64,000 nucleotides of DNA from Kribbella pittospori (GTDB lineage Bacteria > Actinomycetota > Actinomycetes > Propionibacteriales > Kribbellaceae): NCBI RefSeq assembly GCF_004331465.1, contig NZ_SJKB01000012.1, positions 62,001 to 126,000 on the forward strand, given 5' to 3'. The position numbers were made by a program, and so were the translations under genes. The notes beneath the pieces are model-generated. The model was not told the origin of the DNA, searched no databases, and was given only the letters and a program-made list of their open reading frames with translations. Below are positions 41,255 through 49,861 of the stretch, piece after piece; the stretch's first letter is position 1, and every line of letters starts with the position of its first letter.

Positions 41255-42643
41255 ATGAGTGAGGCAGGTCTACGACAGGCGCAGGAGAAGATGCGCGCGG
41301 CCGGCACTGCCGACGTCGCGATCCGGGTCTTCACCCACTACTACCGGTTACTCGAGTCCGGTCAGCACGGCACGATCCGCGAGGACGACATCGAGCCGGT
41401 GGGGGACCTGCCGCATCTGGACCACCTGGACACCGACCCGGCGGCGCTGCGGGCCGCACTGGCCGAGACGGTGGTGATCAAGCTCAACGGCGGCCTCGGT
41501 ACGTCGATGGGTGTCACCGGCCCGAAGTCCGCACTGCCGGTCAAGGACGGACTGAGCTTCCTCGACATCATCGCCCGGCAGATCCTCAGCACCCGGCGCA
41601 AGTACGACGTACCGCTGCCGCTGGTGCTGATGAACTCGTTCCGCACCACCGAGGAGTCGCGCCAGATCCTCAGCGAGTACGACGGTCTGGCGATCGACGG
41701 ACTGCCGCTGGACTTCCAGCAGAACATGGAACCGAAGCTGCTCGCCGACGATCTGACGCCGGCCGAGTGGGAGCCGGACCCAGAGCTGGCCTGGTGCCCG
41801 CCGGGTCACGGCGACCTGTTCACCGCACTGGTTGCCTCCGGCACCCTTGACGCCCTGCGGGAACACGGTTTCCGGCATGCGTTCATCTCCAACGCCGACA
41901 ACCTCGGCGCCACCGCGGACCCTCGGATCGCGGCCTGGATGGCGGAGCACGACGTACCGTTCGGGATGGAGGTCTGCCGCCGGACCCGATCCGACCGCAA
42001 GGGCGGACACGTCGCGGTGCGCAAGTCCGACGGGCGGCTGATCCTGCGCGACAGCGCGCAGGTCGCGGCCGAGGACACGAAGTACTTCCAGGACGTCACC
42101 CGGCACAGGACCTTCAACACCAACAACCTGTGGATCGACCTGGACCGGCTGGCCGAGCTGATGGAGGGGCACGACGGGATCCTCGGGCTGCCGATCATCG
42201 TGAACCGCAAGACCGTCGACCCGGCCGACCCGTCCTCGCCCAAGGTGATCCAGCTGGAGACCGGGATGGGGACCGCGATCGAGACCTTCGAGGGCTCGCA
42301 GGCGGTGCTGGTCGACCGCAGCCGGTTCAAGCCGGTGAAGACCACGAACGATCTGCTGGTCCTGCGCTCCGACGTCTACGAGCTGGACGAGGCGGGCGAC
42401 CTGACCACCACGCACGAAGGCGACGAGCCGTACGTCGACCTGGATCCGGAGTACTTCAAGATCCTGGCCGACTTCGACGTCCGGTTCCCGGCCGGGCCGC
42501 CGTCGCTGGTCCGCGCGGACCGGCTCGAGGTGCGCGGTGACGTTGCCTTCGGCAAGGATGTGGTGGTGGTCGGCGACGTCGAGCTGGAGGCGCCGGCCGG
42601 GGAACGCCGGGTGATCCCGGACGGGGCCGAACTCCGCGCCTGA
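41255..42643 (+). CDS. UTP-glucose-1-phosphate uridylyltransferase (eukaryotic UDPGP type)
   Basis: A 462-residue enzyme forming UDP-glucose. It belongs to the UGP2-like (UDPGP) family, not bacterial GalU: the nucleotide loop reads VIKLNGGLGTSMGVTGPKS, followed by MNSFRTTEESRQIL, FISNADNLGA and FNTNNLWIDLDRL. The C-terminus is a short left-handed beta-helix (RGDVAFGKDVVVVGDVELEA). Homologues sit at this same place, before moeA, in many actinomycetes. UDP-glucose feeds trehalose, wall and glycogen metabolism. Confidence 0.95.
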   Translation: MSEAGLRQAQEKMRAAGTADVAIRVFTHYYRLLESGQHGTIREDDIEPVGDLPHLDHLDTDPAALRAALAETVVIKLNGGLGTSMGVTGPKSALPVKDGLSFLDIIARQILSTRRKYDVPLPLVLMNSFRTTEESRQILSEYDGLAIDGLPLDFQQNMEPKLLADDLTPAEWEPDPELAWCPPGHGDLFTALVASGTLDALREHGFRHAFISNADNLGATADPRIAAWMAEHDVPFGMEVCRRTRSDRKGGHVAVRKSDGRLILRDSAQVAAEDTKYFQDVTRHRTFNTNNLWIDLDRLAELMEGHDGILGLPIIVNRKTVDPADPSSPKVIQLETGMGTAIETFEGSQAVLVDRSRFKPVKTTNDLLVLRSDVYELDEAGDLTTTHEGDEPYVDLDPEYFKILADFDVRFPAGPPSLVRADRLEVRGDVAFGKDVVVVGDVELEAPAGERRVIPDGAELRA

Positions 42644-42666
42644 CACCACGAGCTGGGGGGAACTGG

Positions 42667-43137
42667 ATGGACGACCTGCTGATCCGGCCGCTGGAGCCGT
42701 ACGACACGGACGAGGCCGCGCAGGTCTGGTGGCGATCGCGGCACGCGGAGCCCTCGCTGTTGCCGCCGGCGATCCACACCTCGACGCAGGTCGCGGTCTG
42801 GTTCGCCGAGGTGTTGCTGCCGGACGCGCAGACCTGGGTGGGGCTCGACGACGGCCGGATCGTCGCGGTCCTGACACTGGACGGTGACGACCTCGACCAG
42901 TTGTACGTCGACCCGGACGCGGCCGGTCAGGGCGTCGGGTCGACGCTCGTCGAGCTCGCGAAGGATCTCCGGCCGGGCGGTCTGGCGCTGTGGACCTTCC
43001 AGACCAACACCCGGGCGCAGTCGTTCTACGCCCGGCACGGTTTCACCGAAGTACGCCGTACTGACGGCGCGGCGAACGAGGAGCGAGCACCCGACATCCG
43101 GATGACCTGGGGTCGTCATCCCGAGGCCCTCACCTAG
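42667..43137 (+). CDS. GNAT family N-acetyltransferase
   Basis: A 156-residue acetyltransferase. The acetyl-CoA motif is LYVDPDAAGQGVGSTLVELA, followed by LALWTFQTNTRAQSFYARHG. The ATG follows GGGGGGAACTGG. It lies between the uridylyltransferase and moeA genes and may be co-transcribed with the former (23-bp gap). The substrate is unknown. Confidence 0.88.
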   Translation: MDDLLIRPLEPYDTDEAAQVWWRSRHAEPSLLPPAIHTSTQVAVWFAEVLLPDAQTWVGLDDGRIVAVLTLDGDDLDQLYVDPDAAGQGVGSTLVELAKDLRPGGLALWTFQTNTRAQSFYARHGFTEVRRTDGAANEERAPDIRMTWGRHPEALT

Positions 43138-43214
43138 CCCTCAGTCGGCATTCTCACGGCATCCTTCCGGAACTGGCCGCGGAATCGCGGCACCCGTGGA
43201 TTAGGGTCGGGCTC

Positions 43215-44441
43215 GTGAGACGGAGTGTGGATGAGCATCTCGAGGCCGTGCTCGGCAGGGTGACGGCCCTACCGGCGTTCGATCAGCCGCTGATGGAGGC
43301 GCTGGGGCTGGTGCTCTGCGAGGACGTCGTCTCGGGGGTGAGCCTGCCCGGATTCGACAACTCAGCGATGGATGGGTACGCCGTTCAGGCTGCCGACCTG
43401 GCCGGGGCATCGCAGGACAACCCGATCATGCTGCCGGTGGTCGGTGAGATCAGGGCCGGCCGGAGCGAGCCGATCGTGGTCACGCCGGGGACGTGTGTGC
43501 GCATCATGACCGGCGCACCGATGCCGCGGGGTGCGGACAGCGTCGTCCAGGTGGAGTGGACCGACGGCGGGACCGTGAATGTGCGGATCGCGAAGCAGCC
43601 GACGCTCGGCATGTCTGTCCGTCGGGCCGGTGAGGACGTGCAGGCGGGCGAGCAGGTTCTGGAGCGCGACACCGTGCTCGGGCCGCGGCAGATCGCCGTA
43701 TTGGCCGCTGTCGGCCGGGCGCGGGTGAAGGCGCGGCCGCGGCCGCGAGTGGTTGTGGTCTCGACCGGAGCGGAGCTGAAGGAGCCGGGGAGCAGGCTGG
43801 GCGAGGGCCAGATCTACGACTCGAACAGCTACACGCTGGCTGCTGCGGCGCGCGAGGCCGGAGCTGTCGTCTACCGCGTCGGCATCGTCGACGACGACCC
43901 GAAGAAAATCATGGACACGTTGTCCGACCAGCTGGTTCGCGCCGACCTGGTGATGACCACCGGCGGCGTGAGCATGGGCGCGTACGACATCGTCAAGGAG
44001 ATTCTCAGCAAGACCGGCACGGTCGATTTCCCGCAGGTCGCGATGCAGCCGGGCAAGCCGCAGGGGTTCGGTGTGCTCGGTGAGGACGAGGTGCCGATCT
44101 TCACGCTGCCGGGCAACCCGGTGTCGGCGTACGTGTCGTTCGAGGTGTTCGTCCGGCCGGCGCTGCGCAAGCTGATGGGCCAGATGCCGTACCGGCGGTC
44201 CACGGTGCAGGGCGTGTCGCTGGACGCGTTCAGCTCGCCGTCGGGACGGCGGCAGTTCGTCCGCGCCGCGGCCAGGTCGGGCGACCAGGGCTGGATGGCC
44301 AGTACAGTCGGCGGGCACGGTTCACACCTGCTCGGTGGGCTGAGCCGTGCGAACGCGCTGATCGTGGTGCCGGAGGACGTGACGTCGGTCCGGGCCGGCG
44401 ATCAGGTCGAGCTGTTGCTGCTGGACGAGGAGACCGGATGA
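43215..44441 (+). CDS. moeA: Molybdopterin molybdotransferase MoeA
   Basis: A 408-residue MoeA, inserting molybdate into adenylylated molybdopterin. It starts at GTG (RRSVDEHLEAVLGRV). The motifs are SLPGFDNSAMDGYAVQAADL, RIMTGAPMPRGADSVVQVEW, MoCF-binding domain VVVSTGAELKEPG and TTGGVSMGAYDIVKEIL, plus FTLPGNPVSAYVSFEVFVRP. It is the first of four coupled genes (moeA-moaC-moaB-GNAT) with 4-, 4- and 1-nt overlaps. Confidence 0.95.
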   Translation: MRRSVDEHLEAVLGRVTALPAFDQPLMEALGLVLCEDVVSGVSLPGFDNSAMDGYAVQAADLAGASQDNPIMLPVVGEIRAGRSEPIVVTPGTCVRIMTGAPMPRGADSVVQVEWTDGGTVNVRIAKQPTLGMSVRRAGEDVQAGEQVLERDTVLGPRQIAVLAAVGRARVKARPRPRVVVVSTGAELKEPGSRLGEGQIYDSNSYTLAAAAREAGAVVYRVGIVDDDPKKIMDTLSDQLVRADLVMTTGGVSMGAYDIVKEILSKTGTVDFPQVAMQPGKPQGFGVLGEDEVPIFTLPGNPVSAYVSFEVFVRPALRKLMGQMPYRRSTVQGVSLDAFSSPSGRRQFVRAAARSGDQGWMASTVGGHGSHLLGGLSRANALIVVPEDVTSVRAGDQVELLLLDEETG

Positions 44442-44920
44442 CGGAGGACCCGACGGGGCTGACCCACGTCGACGAGACCGGGGCCGCCCGGATGGTCGAC
44501 GTCTCGGCCAAGGACGTGGGGAGCCGCCGGGCAGTTGCCAGCGGCAAGGTTCTTGTCTCGGCCGAGGTGGTGACCGCGCTACGCGGTGACGGCGTACCGA
44601 AGGGTGACGCACTCGGCGTCGCCCGGATCGCCGGGATCATGGGCGCGAAGCGGACTCCTGACCTGGTTCCGCTCTGCCACCCGATCGCGATCACCGGAGC
44701 CAAGGTCGACCTCGAGGTGGTGGACGACGCCGTACTGATCACCGCGGCGGTCAAGACGACCGACCGCACCGGGGTGGAGATGGAGGCGCTGACCGCGGTC
44801 GCCGTCGCCGGGCTCGCCGTGATCGACATGGTGAAGGCGATCGACCCGGCCGCCGTTCTGTCCGACGTCCGCGTCGAGCTCAAAGAAGGCGGTAAGACCG
44901 GGCACTGGGAGCGGCCGTGA
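44438..44920 (+). CDS. moaC: Cyclic pyranopterin monophosphate synthase MoaC
   Basis: A 160-residue MoaC acting in the first stage of molybdenum-cofactor synthesis. Signature segments are VDVSAKDVGSRRAVASGKV, GIMGAKRTPDLVPLCHPIAI and GVEMEALTAVAVAGLAVIDM followed by VKAIDP. The catalytic Lys/Asp lie in the last block. It overlaps moeA and moaB by 4 nt each (ATGA and GTGA). No moaA is seen in the window. Confidence 0.96.
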   Translation: MTEDPTGLTHVDETGAARMVDVSAKDVGSRRAVASGKVLVSAEVVTALRGDGVPKGDALGVARIAGIMGAKRTPDLVPLCHPIAITGAKVDLEVVDDAVLITAAVKTTDRTGVEMEALTAVAVAGLAVIDMVKAIDPAAVLSDVRVELKEGGKTGHWERP

Positions 44921-45405
44921 GGGCTCTCGTCATCAGCATCTCGAACCGCGCCGCCGCCGGCGTCTACACCGACACCACGGGTCCGGTCATCGCGGAGCGC
45001 CTGGCGGAGTGGGGCTTTGAGGTTTCCGGTCCGCAGATCGTGCCGGACGGTCCGCCGGTCGGTGATGCGCTGCGTGCCGCGGTCGAAGCGTCGTACGACG
45101 TGGTGCTGACGACCGGCGGCACCGGAATCTCGCCGACCGACGAGACACCCGAGCAGACCGCCGCTGTGATCGAGAAGGTTGTGCCCGGCATCGCCGAATC
45201 GATCCGGGCGTATGGCGTCGCGAACGGCGTACCCACTGCTGCTCTGTCGCGTGGGCTCGCCGGAGTCGCTGGTGCGACGGTCATCGTGAATCTGCCAGGG
45301 TCCCGGGGCGGTGTGAAGGACGGACTCGCCGTACTGCAGCCGCTGCTGCGGCACGCCGTCGACCAGGTGCACGGCGGCGACCATGTCAGGACGGACACCG
45401 ACTGA
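44917..45405 (+). CDS. moaB: MoaB/Mog family molybdopterin-binding protein
   Basis: A 162-residue MoCF_biosynth-domain protein. It begins MRALVISISNRAAAGVYTDT. The pterin-binding loops are LTTGGTGISPTDETPEQTAA and VNLPGSRGGVKDGLAVLQPL. By position it adenylylates molybdopterin for MoeA (Mog role) or is the MoaB type; sequence alone does not separate the two. It starts at GTG inside the moaC stop and is followed with a one-base overlap by the GNAT gene. Confidence 0.92.
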   Translation: MRALVISISNRAAAGVYTDTTGPVIAERLAEWGFEVSGPQIVPDGPPVGDALRAAVEASYDVVLTTGGTGISPTDETPEQTAAVIEKVVPGIAESIRAYGVANGVPTAALSRGLAGVAGATVIVNLPGSRGGVKDGLAVLQPLLRHAVDQVHGGDHVRTDTD

Positions 45406-46022
45406 TGGCGATCGTGCACTGGCCTGTGGAGCTCCAGCACGGGCAGGTCGCGCTCCGTCCGTTGCGCGCAGGCGATGGCGGCGAGTGGGCGGCCGCACGC
45501 CAGCGCAACGTCAGCTGGCTACGCCCGTGGGACGCCACCCAACCGCCTGGTGCGGAGGACGGTGCGCGGACGTTCCGGGCGATGGCGCGCGACTGGAACC
45601 GGCAAGCGCGGTACGGGCGGATGCTCCCGTTCGTCATCACGTACGGCGGCGCCGCGGGCGTCGGACCGCGGTCGAAGTGGCCGCTGGTCGGGCAGTTGAC
45701 CGTCTCCGGGATCACCTACGGCTCGGCGCGCTGGGCGAACCTCGGCTACTGGGTCGACGAGCAGTACGCCGGCCGCGGCATCGTGCCGACCGCCGTCGCG
45801 CTCGCCGCCGACCACTGCTGGTTCACCCTCGGGCTGCACCGCATCGAAGTGGCGATCCGCCCCGAGAACAAGGCAAGTCTGCGCGTCGTGGAGAAGCTCG
45901 GCTTCCGGTACGAAGGGGAGCGGCCGCGGTTCCTGCACATCGACGGGGACTGGCGCGACCACCGCATCTTCGCGTTGAACATCGAGGAAGTCGGGCCCGG
46001 TCTCGTATCGCGTTTGCCCTGA
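45405..46022 (+). CDS. GNAT acetyltransferase, RimJ/RimL-like
   Basis: A 205-residue RimJ-type acetyltransferase starting MAIVHWPVELQHGQVALRPL. Typical blocks are WLRPWDATQPPG, NLGYWVDEQYAGRGIVPTAV, HRIEVAIRPENKASLRVVEK and LGFRYEGERPRFLHIDGDWR followed by DHRIFAL. It may acetylate an N-terminus, perhaps of a ribosomal protein. It overlaps moaB by one base. This gene is a fixed member of the moeA-sepX neighbourhood in actinomycetes. Confidence 0.9.
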   Translation: MAIVHWPVELQHGQVALRPLRAGDGGEWAAARQRNVSWLRPWDATQPPGAEDGARTFRAMARDWNRQARYGRMLPFVITYGGAAGVGPRSKWPLVGQLTVSGITYGSARWANLGYWVDEQYAGRGIVPTAVALAADHCWFTLGLHRIEVAIRPENKASLRVVEKLGFRYEGERPRFLHIDGDWRDHRIFALNIEEVGPGLVSRLP

Positions 46023-46119
46023 CTACGCTGCGTACTATTCACATCAGTCACACGAGTCTTCTTGCGACACACCGTCTCACGTACCTCATCTGGCCCCCCG
46101 TGCACCTTAGCGTCGTCGC

Positions 46120-46908
46120 ATGGGGACGACAGGGCTGATCTATGTGGCGATCGTCGCCGCGTGGGCCGCTTACCTCGTCCCCATGATCCTCAAGCGCGGC
46201 GACGAGGCGCGGCGCCGCCCGGTGTCGTCGTCCGCCGATGCACGCGTGCTCTCGCGAGACCCGTCCCGGCCGCGGTACGTCGTACGTCCCGCAGGTGCCG
46301 TGGACGACAAGGGATCGGCTTCGGCCGAGGACCTGCCGCCACCGACGCGGTACGTCCCGAACCGAGCCCGCCGGGTGGCCGCCATGCGCCGCCGGCGGGT
46401 GCTGTCGATCCTGACCCTTTCGCTGTTGTCGGTCACCGCGCTGGCGGGTCTGCAAATGCTGCTGTGGTGGACCGTCGCGATCCCGGGTGCGCTGATCGTC
46501 GGGTTCGTCGTACTCACCCGGATCCAGCTGCGGCGGCAGGCGCGGTCGCGGGCCCGACTGGCCGAGAAGCGGCGGGCACGGGCCCAGGCGCGGCACGACC
46601 GTGGGCCGGCCGGGAAGCCGGCGCCCACTCCGTCTCCCGACCAGGAGCCGACGATCGAGGTCAAGCTGCCCGAGCCGCCGGTCGAGAAGCCCGCACCGGC
46701 CGAAGGTCTGTGGGATCCGGTGCCGGTGACGCTGCCGACGTACGTCATGAAGGAGAAGGCGCCGGACCGCACCGTCCGCACCATCTCCCTGTCCGACGAC
46801 GAGGTCTTCTCCTCCGCCCGCACCACCGACCCGGCCGACAAGCCCGCCCTCCCCGAGCCCGTCGAGAAGCCCCTCGAACCCGAGGTCAAGCGCGCGGTCG
46901 GAGACTGA
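46120..46908 (+). CDS. sepX: Divisome protein SepX/GlpR-like
   Basis: A 262-residue protein. An N-terminal membrane helix (GLIYVAIVAAWAAYLVPMIL) is followed by KRGDEARRR and, after a loop, a second hydrophobic pair (VLSILTLSLLSVTALAGLQM, LWWTVAIPGALIVGFVVLT). A long Arg/Ala-rich coiled region and a Pro/Glu-rich tail follow. PVPVTLPTYVMKEKAPDRTV near the C-terminus is conserved. Sequence and position after the GNAT gene match SepX, which helps stabilise FtsZ rings in Streptomyces sporulation. It has its own leader of about 100 bp. Confidence 0.85.
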   Translation: MGTTGLIYVAIVAAWAAYLVPMILKRGDEARRRPVSSSADARVLSRDPSRPRYVVRPAGAVDDKGSASAEDLPPPTRYVPNRARRVAAMRRRRVLSILTLSLLSVTALAGLQMLLWWTVAIPGALIVGFVVLTRIQLRRQARSRARLAEKRRARAQARHDRGPAGKPAPTPSPDQEPTIEVKLPEPPVEKPAPAEGLWDPVPVTLPTYVMKEKAPDRTVRTISLSDDEVFSSARTTDPADKPALPEPVEKPLEPEVKRAVGD

Positions 46909-46991
46909 AACCCACTCGACAACCTCGGTTTTAACCCGCGACCATAGGCGTGTTAGAGTTTCGCGGTCGCCAGGAAACCGGCGACCAACTC

Positions 46992-47064
46992 GGGGCTGTG
47001 GCGCAGTTGGTAGCGCGCTTCGTTCGCAACGAAGAGGCCAGGGGTTCGAATCCCCTCAGCTCCA
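46992..47064 (+). tRNA. tRNA-Ala (anticodon CGC)
   Basis: A 73-nt tRNA. Acceptor GGGGCTG pairs with CAGCTCC and includes the G3:U70 pair that identifies alanine tRNAs. The anticodon loop is TTCGCAA (CGC, decoding GCG). The T arm has GGTTCGAATCC. CCA is not encoded. The GTPase cassette begins about 255 bp downstream, on the other strand. Confidence 0.97.
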
Positions 47065-47320
47065 CGAAGTCGATGGGCGAGGTGTGCGGCGCTTACAGCG
47101 CTCGCCGCCTCGCCTTCGTCATTTGTGCGGCAGCGCTCCGCCCGCCGCAAGCGGGGGCTCCGCCACCCGCACCCCGCACGCCTTCGCTCCGCTCGGCTCC
47201 GTGGTTGATCGCCGCGGTTCAGGGGGCGTCAACTGTCCGACCTCCACGCAGCCGCTATGCGGGCTCCTACGTTGCGTGCACGCCGGCTGCTGTAGCTGGG
47301 GTAGGGACATCAGTGAGGCG

Positions 47321-47725
47321 TCACGGGTCAAGGGGCGAATTGTCGTGGGTGGTGAAGCCAAGGTCTGCGACGGAAGGTGGACCCTCGGTATCCCAGACTC
47401 TGGCGTAGGCCCCTGCAACGAGTGGCCAGATCTGTTGGAGGCCGTCTTCGACCGACTCGATCTCATCGGCCAAGTCTCCGGACACGACGAACTCGTGGGG
47501 GATGACGCGACCGGCCGCATCTTTCCGCTCCAACGGATCGGGAAAGCGCAGCGCGACCTGCCCGGCGGCACGGCGCCACGTCGTCGGCTCGTCCTTGAGA
47601 TCCGCGAAGCTGCGTTCGTAGTCGAGAAGTGGGTCGGACCGCCCTCCATTGAGGAGGAACCGGAACCCCCAGAAGCGCCCTCGAGTAGCCCAGATGAGGC
47701 TCCCGGGTAGGTCCTGAACGCTCAC
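47321..47725 (-). CDS. GTPase-associated protein, 134 aa, unknown
   Basis: A soluble 134-residue protein starting at GTG (SVQDLPGSLIWATRGRFWGF) inside the stop of the GTPase gene (GTGA), so it is translationally coupled. Blocks are GFRFLLNGGRSDPLLDYERS, EPTTWRRAAGQVALRFPDPL, RVIPHEFVVSGDLADEIESV and QQIWPLVAGAYARVWDTEG. It has no known domain, membrane helix or Cys. Its role is probably tied to the GTPase, for example as a regulator or effector. Codon GC is slightly lower than in the core genes nearby. Confidence 0.7.
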   Translation of the reverse strand: MSVQDLPGSLIWATRGRFWGFRFLLNGGRSDPLLDYERSFADLKDEPTTWRRAAGQVALRFPDPLERKDAAGRVIPHEFVVSGDLADEIESVEDGLQQIWPLVAGAYARVWDTEGPPSVADLGFTTHDNSPLDP

Positions 47726-48912
47726 TTGAGGCTCCTGATGAGCAGCTTGTCCTTGACGCCTTGGTCGAGGTCCAACTTGAACTGAGTGAGCGTTGCGGTC
47801 AGGAAGTCGTGGTGCTCCCGGGCCTGGGCATTGATCTGCCTGAGTTGCGCCCCGGCGATCTTGGCGGCCGCAGTCAGGGCAGGGAGCGCGGCCATGCTCG
47901 CGAGGGGGCCGACCTTCGGCAGCTTCGCCACCAGCTTGTCGACGCCAAAGGACTTGCCGCCCACCAGGACCGCAGCCAGGGTCTCCGCGCCGTCCGCCAG
48001 GGTGTCCAGCACCTTCCTCGGGATCTCCATCCGCTCGTTCCACTGAACCCGGCGCTCCAGGGGAAGCATCGAAGCCACCGGCAGGATGAGGTCAAGCCCG
48101 ACCCGTTGGGTCACGTCGATCTCCACCGGCTCCGCACCAGCCGCGGAGAGTTCGAACTTGGCCGAGGAGAGCAGCATGAAGTCCTCGCCCACCGACAGCG
48201 CGTCAGGCGTGTCCACGAGGTCCTTGAGTGTCGAGCGCAGGTCGTCGATGTGATCGGCGGCCTTCTCGATGACGAGGTCGCGGAAGGAGTAGATGTCCCA
48301 GTCCGGAAAGAGATCCGCCTTCGAGAGTGCCATGATCCAGATGCGCGGGAACTCCACCAGGCGGTCCTCGTCGGCCAGCAGGTCGTCCTTGAGTCGCAGC
48401 AGGCCTTGGCGGAAGTTCGTCAGGAGCGACTTGAGGTACCGCTCTTCTTCGCCCGGGTAGTCCAGTAACTTCTGGCCGTCCACCAGCAAGAGCGCGACAT
48501 CGGAACCCAGCAGTGACCGGAACGTGTCGACACGGCGATTGGCCTCTTCCTCGCTGCTCGGCGACTCCTCGAACCAATCCCCCGGATAGTCGTGCCATGC
48601 GAGTCGCAGGGTGTCGAAGGGTCGCGTCCTCGCTTCGGCGTTGTCACCGCCCTTGAGCTTCACCGAGAAGTAGTAGGTCGTGGCCGCGAACCGGGTCGCC
48701 AACGGCGCCCTCCCGCGGTCTCTCATGCCGAGGTAGTTCCGGTAGAGCCGGTTGCCCTGCCCGGTGTCGTCTGCGACGAGGTCCCAGAGGTCGTTCGAAT
48801 ATGAACCCTCCTGAGTCGGGCCGAAGAACGATGAAACAAGCACCGTCTTCCCGGAGCCGCTCTCTCCGAAAACGGCGATGTGCTGCTCGCGGATCCTGGG
48901 GTATTTCGCCAT
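47722..48912 (-). CDS. TRAFAC-class GTPase-like protein
   Basis: A 396-residue P-loop protein. Walker A is VFGESGSGKTVL at residues 14-25. The switch region has ATTYYFSVKL and a DxxG-like HDYPGDWF. LLLVDGQKLLDYPGEEERYL follows, and MALSKADLFPD gives the G4 (SKxD) base-recognition motif. The C-terminal ~130 residues are helical with a Gly/Ala-rich segment (LASMAALPALTAAAKIAGAQ) that may contact a membrane. It is coupled to the 134-residue gene and resembles GTPases of bacterial conflict-type systems; the function is not known. Confidence 0.8.
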   Translation of the reverse strand: MAKYPRIREQHIAVFGESGSGKTVLVSSFFGPTQEGSYSNDLWDLVADDTGQGNRLYRNYLGMRDRGRAPLATRFAATTYYFSVKLKGGDNAEARTRPFDTLRLAWHDYPGDWFEESPSSEEEANRRVDTFRSLLGSDVALLLVDGQKLLDYPGEEERYLKSLLTNFRQGLLRLKDDLLADEDRLVEFPRIWIMALSKADLFPDWDIYSFRDLVIEKAADHIDDLRSTLKDLVDTPDALSVGEDFMLLSSAKFELSAAGAEPVEIDVTQRVGLDLILPVASMLPLERRVQWNERMEIPRKVLDTLADGAETLAAVLVGGKSFGVDKLVAKLPKVGPLASMAALPALTAAAKIAGAQLRQINAQAREHHDFLTATLTQFKLDLDQGVKDKLLIRSLK

Positions 48913-49072
48913 GGCGCGAAGGTACCTCACCCCTTCGCCCACACCCGGATCTGGAAGGCCCGTCGGCCCGCGGGGTGTTGAGGGTGGTGACGGTTAGCCG
49001 CGTGGGGTCGTGTGTGCATCGACGTGGTGGAAATGCCGCGCGTGAGGTGCGGGTGGCGTTTAGGGTCTGGGG

Positions 49073-49861
49073 ATGGTTGATGGGTGTGCTACGCATGGGT
49101 CGTTGGCGGGGGATCTTCGGGGATTGGGGGTTCGGGCCGGCGGGGTGGTGTTGATGCATTCGTCTTTGCGGAGTTTGGGGTTTGTGGCTGGGGGGCCTCA
49201 GGCCGTGGTGGAGGCGTTGGTGGAGGTGCTGGGGCCGGAGGGGACGCTGGTGGTGCCTACGCATACGCCGGACAACACGGATCCGGCGCATTGGGTTAAT
49301 CCGCCGGTGCCGGAGGCATGGTGGTCGGTGATTCGGGAGGAGGCGCCGGGGTTTGATCCGGCGTTGACGCCGGCTGGGCGTGCGTTGGGGCGGTTGGCGG
49401 AGTTGGTGCGTACCTGGCCGGGGGCGCGGCGGAGTAGTCATCCGCAGGTTTCGTTTGCTGCGTTGGGGGCGCGGGCTGATGAAGTCGTCGAGGGGCATCG
49501 GCTTGATGATGGGCTGGGGGAGTCTTCGCCGTTGGGCGCGGTGTATCGGTTGGATGGATCGGTGCTCTTGCTCGGGTGTGGGCATGAGCGCAACACGTCC
49601 ATGCACTTGTCCGAATGGCGCAGTCCGAAAGCGCCTCGGCACGTCGTCGGATCAGCGATCAAGCTGGCGGACGGGACTGCTGTGTGGCGGGAGTGGGAGG
49701 ACGTCGACGAGGACGAGGGTGACTTCGGTCAGATCGGGGCAGCGTTCGAGGCCGCCGGCGGAGCACGGGTTGGCAAGGTTGGAGCGGCTACGGCACGGCT
49801 GATGTCGCAGCGAGCAGTCGTCGACTTCGCGACGGACTGGATGGCCGAGCACCGCGCCTGA
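49073..49861 (+). CDS. AAC(3)-family aminoglycoside N-acetyltransferase-like protein
   Basis: A 262-residue member of the AAC(3)/YokD family. Signature segments: GVVLMHSSLRSLGFVAGGPQ, GTLVVPTHTPDNTDPAHWVN, SSHPQVSFAALGARADEVVE, SSPLGAVYRLDGSVLLLGCG and HERNTSMHLSEWRS. The catalytic His/Glu region is present. Chromosomal homologues in antibiotic-producing genera may give aminoglycoside resistance or modify other amines. The first half has many G/T-ending codons (GGGG and TTG runs), unlike its neighbours. Confidence 0.9.
   Translation: MVDGCATHGSLAGDLRGLGVRAGGVVLMHSSLRSLGFVAGGPQAVVEALVEVLGPEGTLVVPTHTPDNTDPAHWVNPPVPEAWWSVIREEAPGFDPALTPAGRALGRLAELVRTWPGARRSSHPQVSFAALGARADEVVEGHRLDDGLGESSPLGAVYRLDGSVLLLGCGHERNTSMHLSEWRSPKAPRHVVGSAIKLADGTAVWREWEDVDEDEGDFGQIGAAFEAAGGARVGKVGAATARLMSQRAVVDFATDWMAEHRA

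Noticed and set aside
47065..47320. Possible attachment-site repeat of the tRNA-Ala 3' end near the GTPase pair
   Set aside because: I found no second copy of the T-arm/acceptor sequence in the window; integration is therefore not shown.
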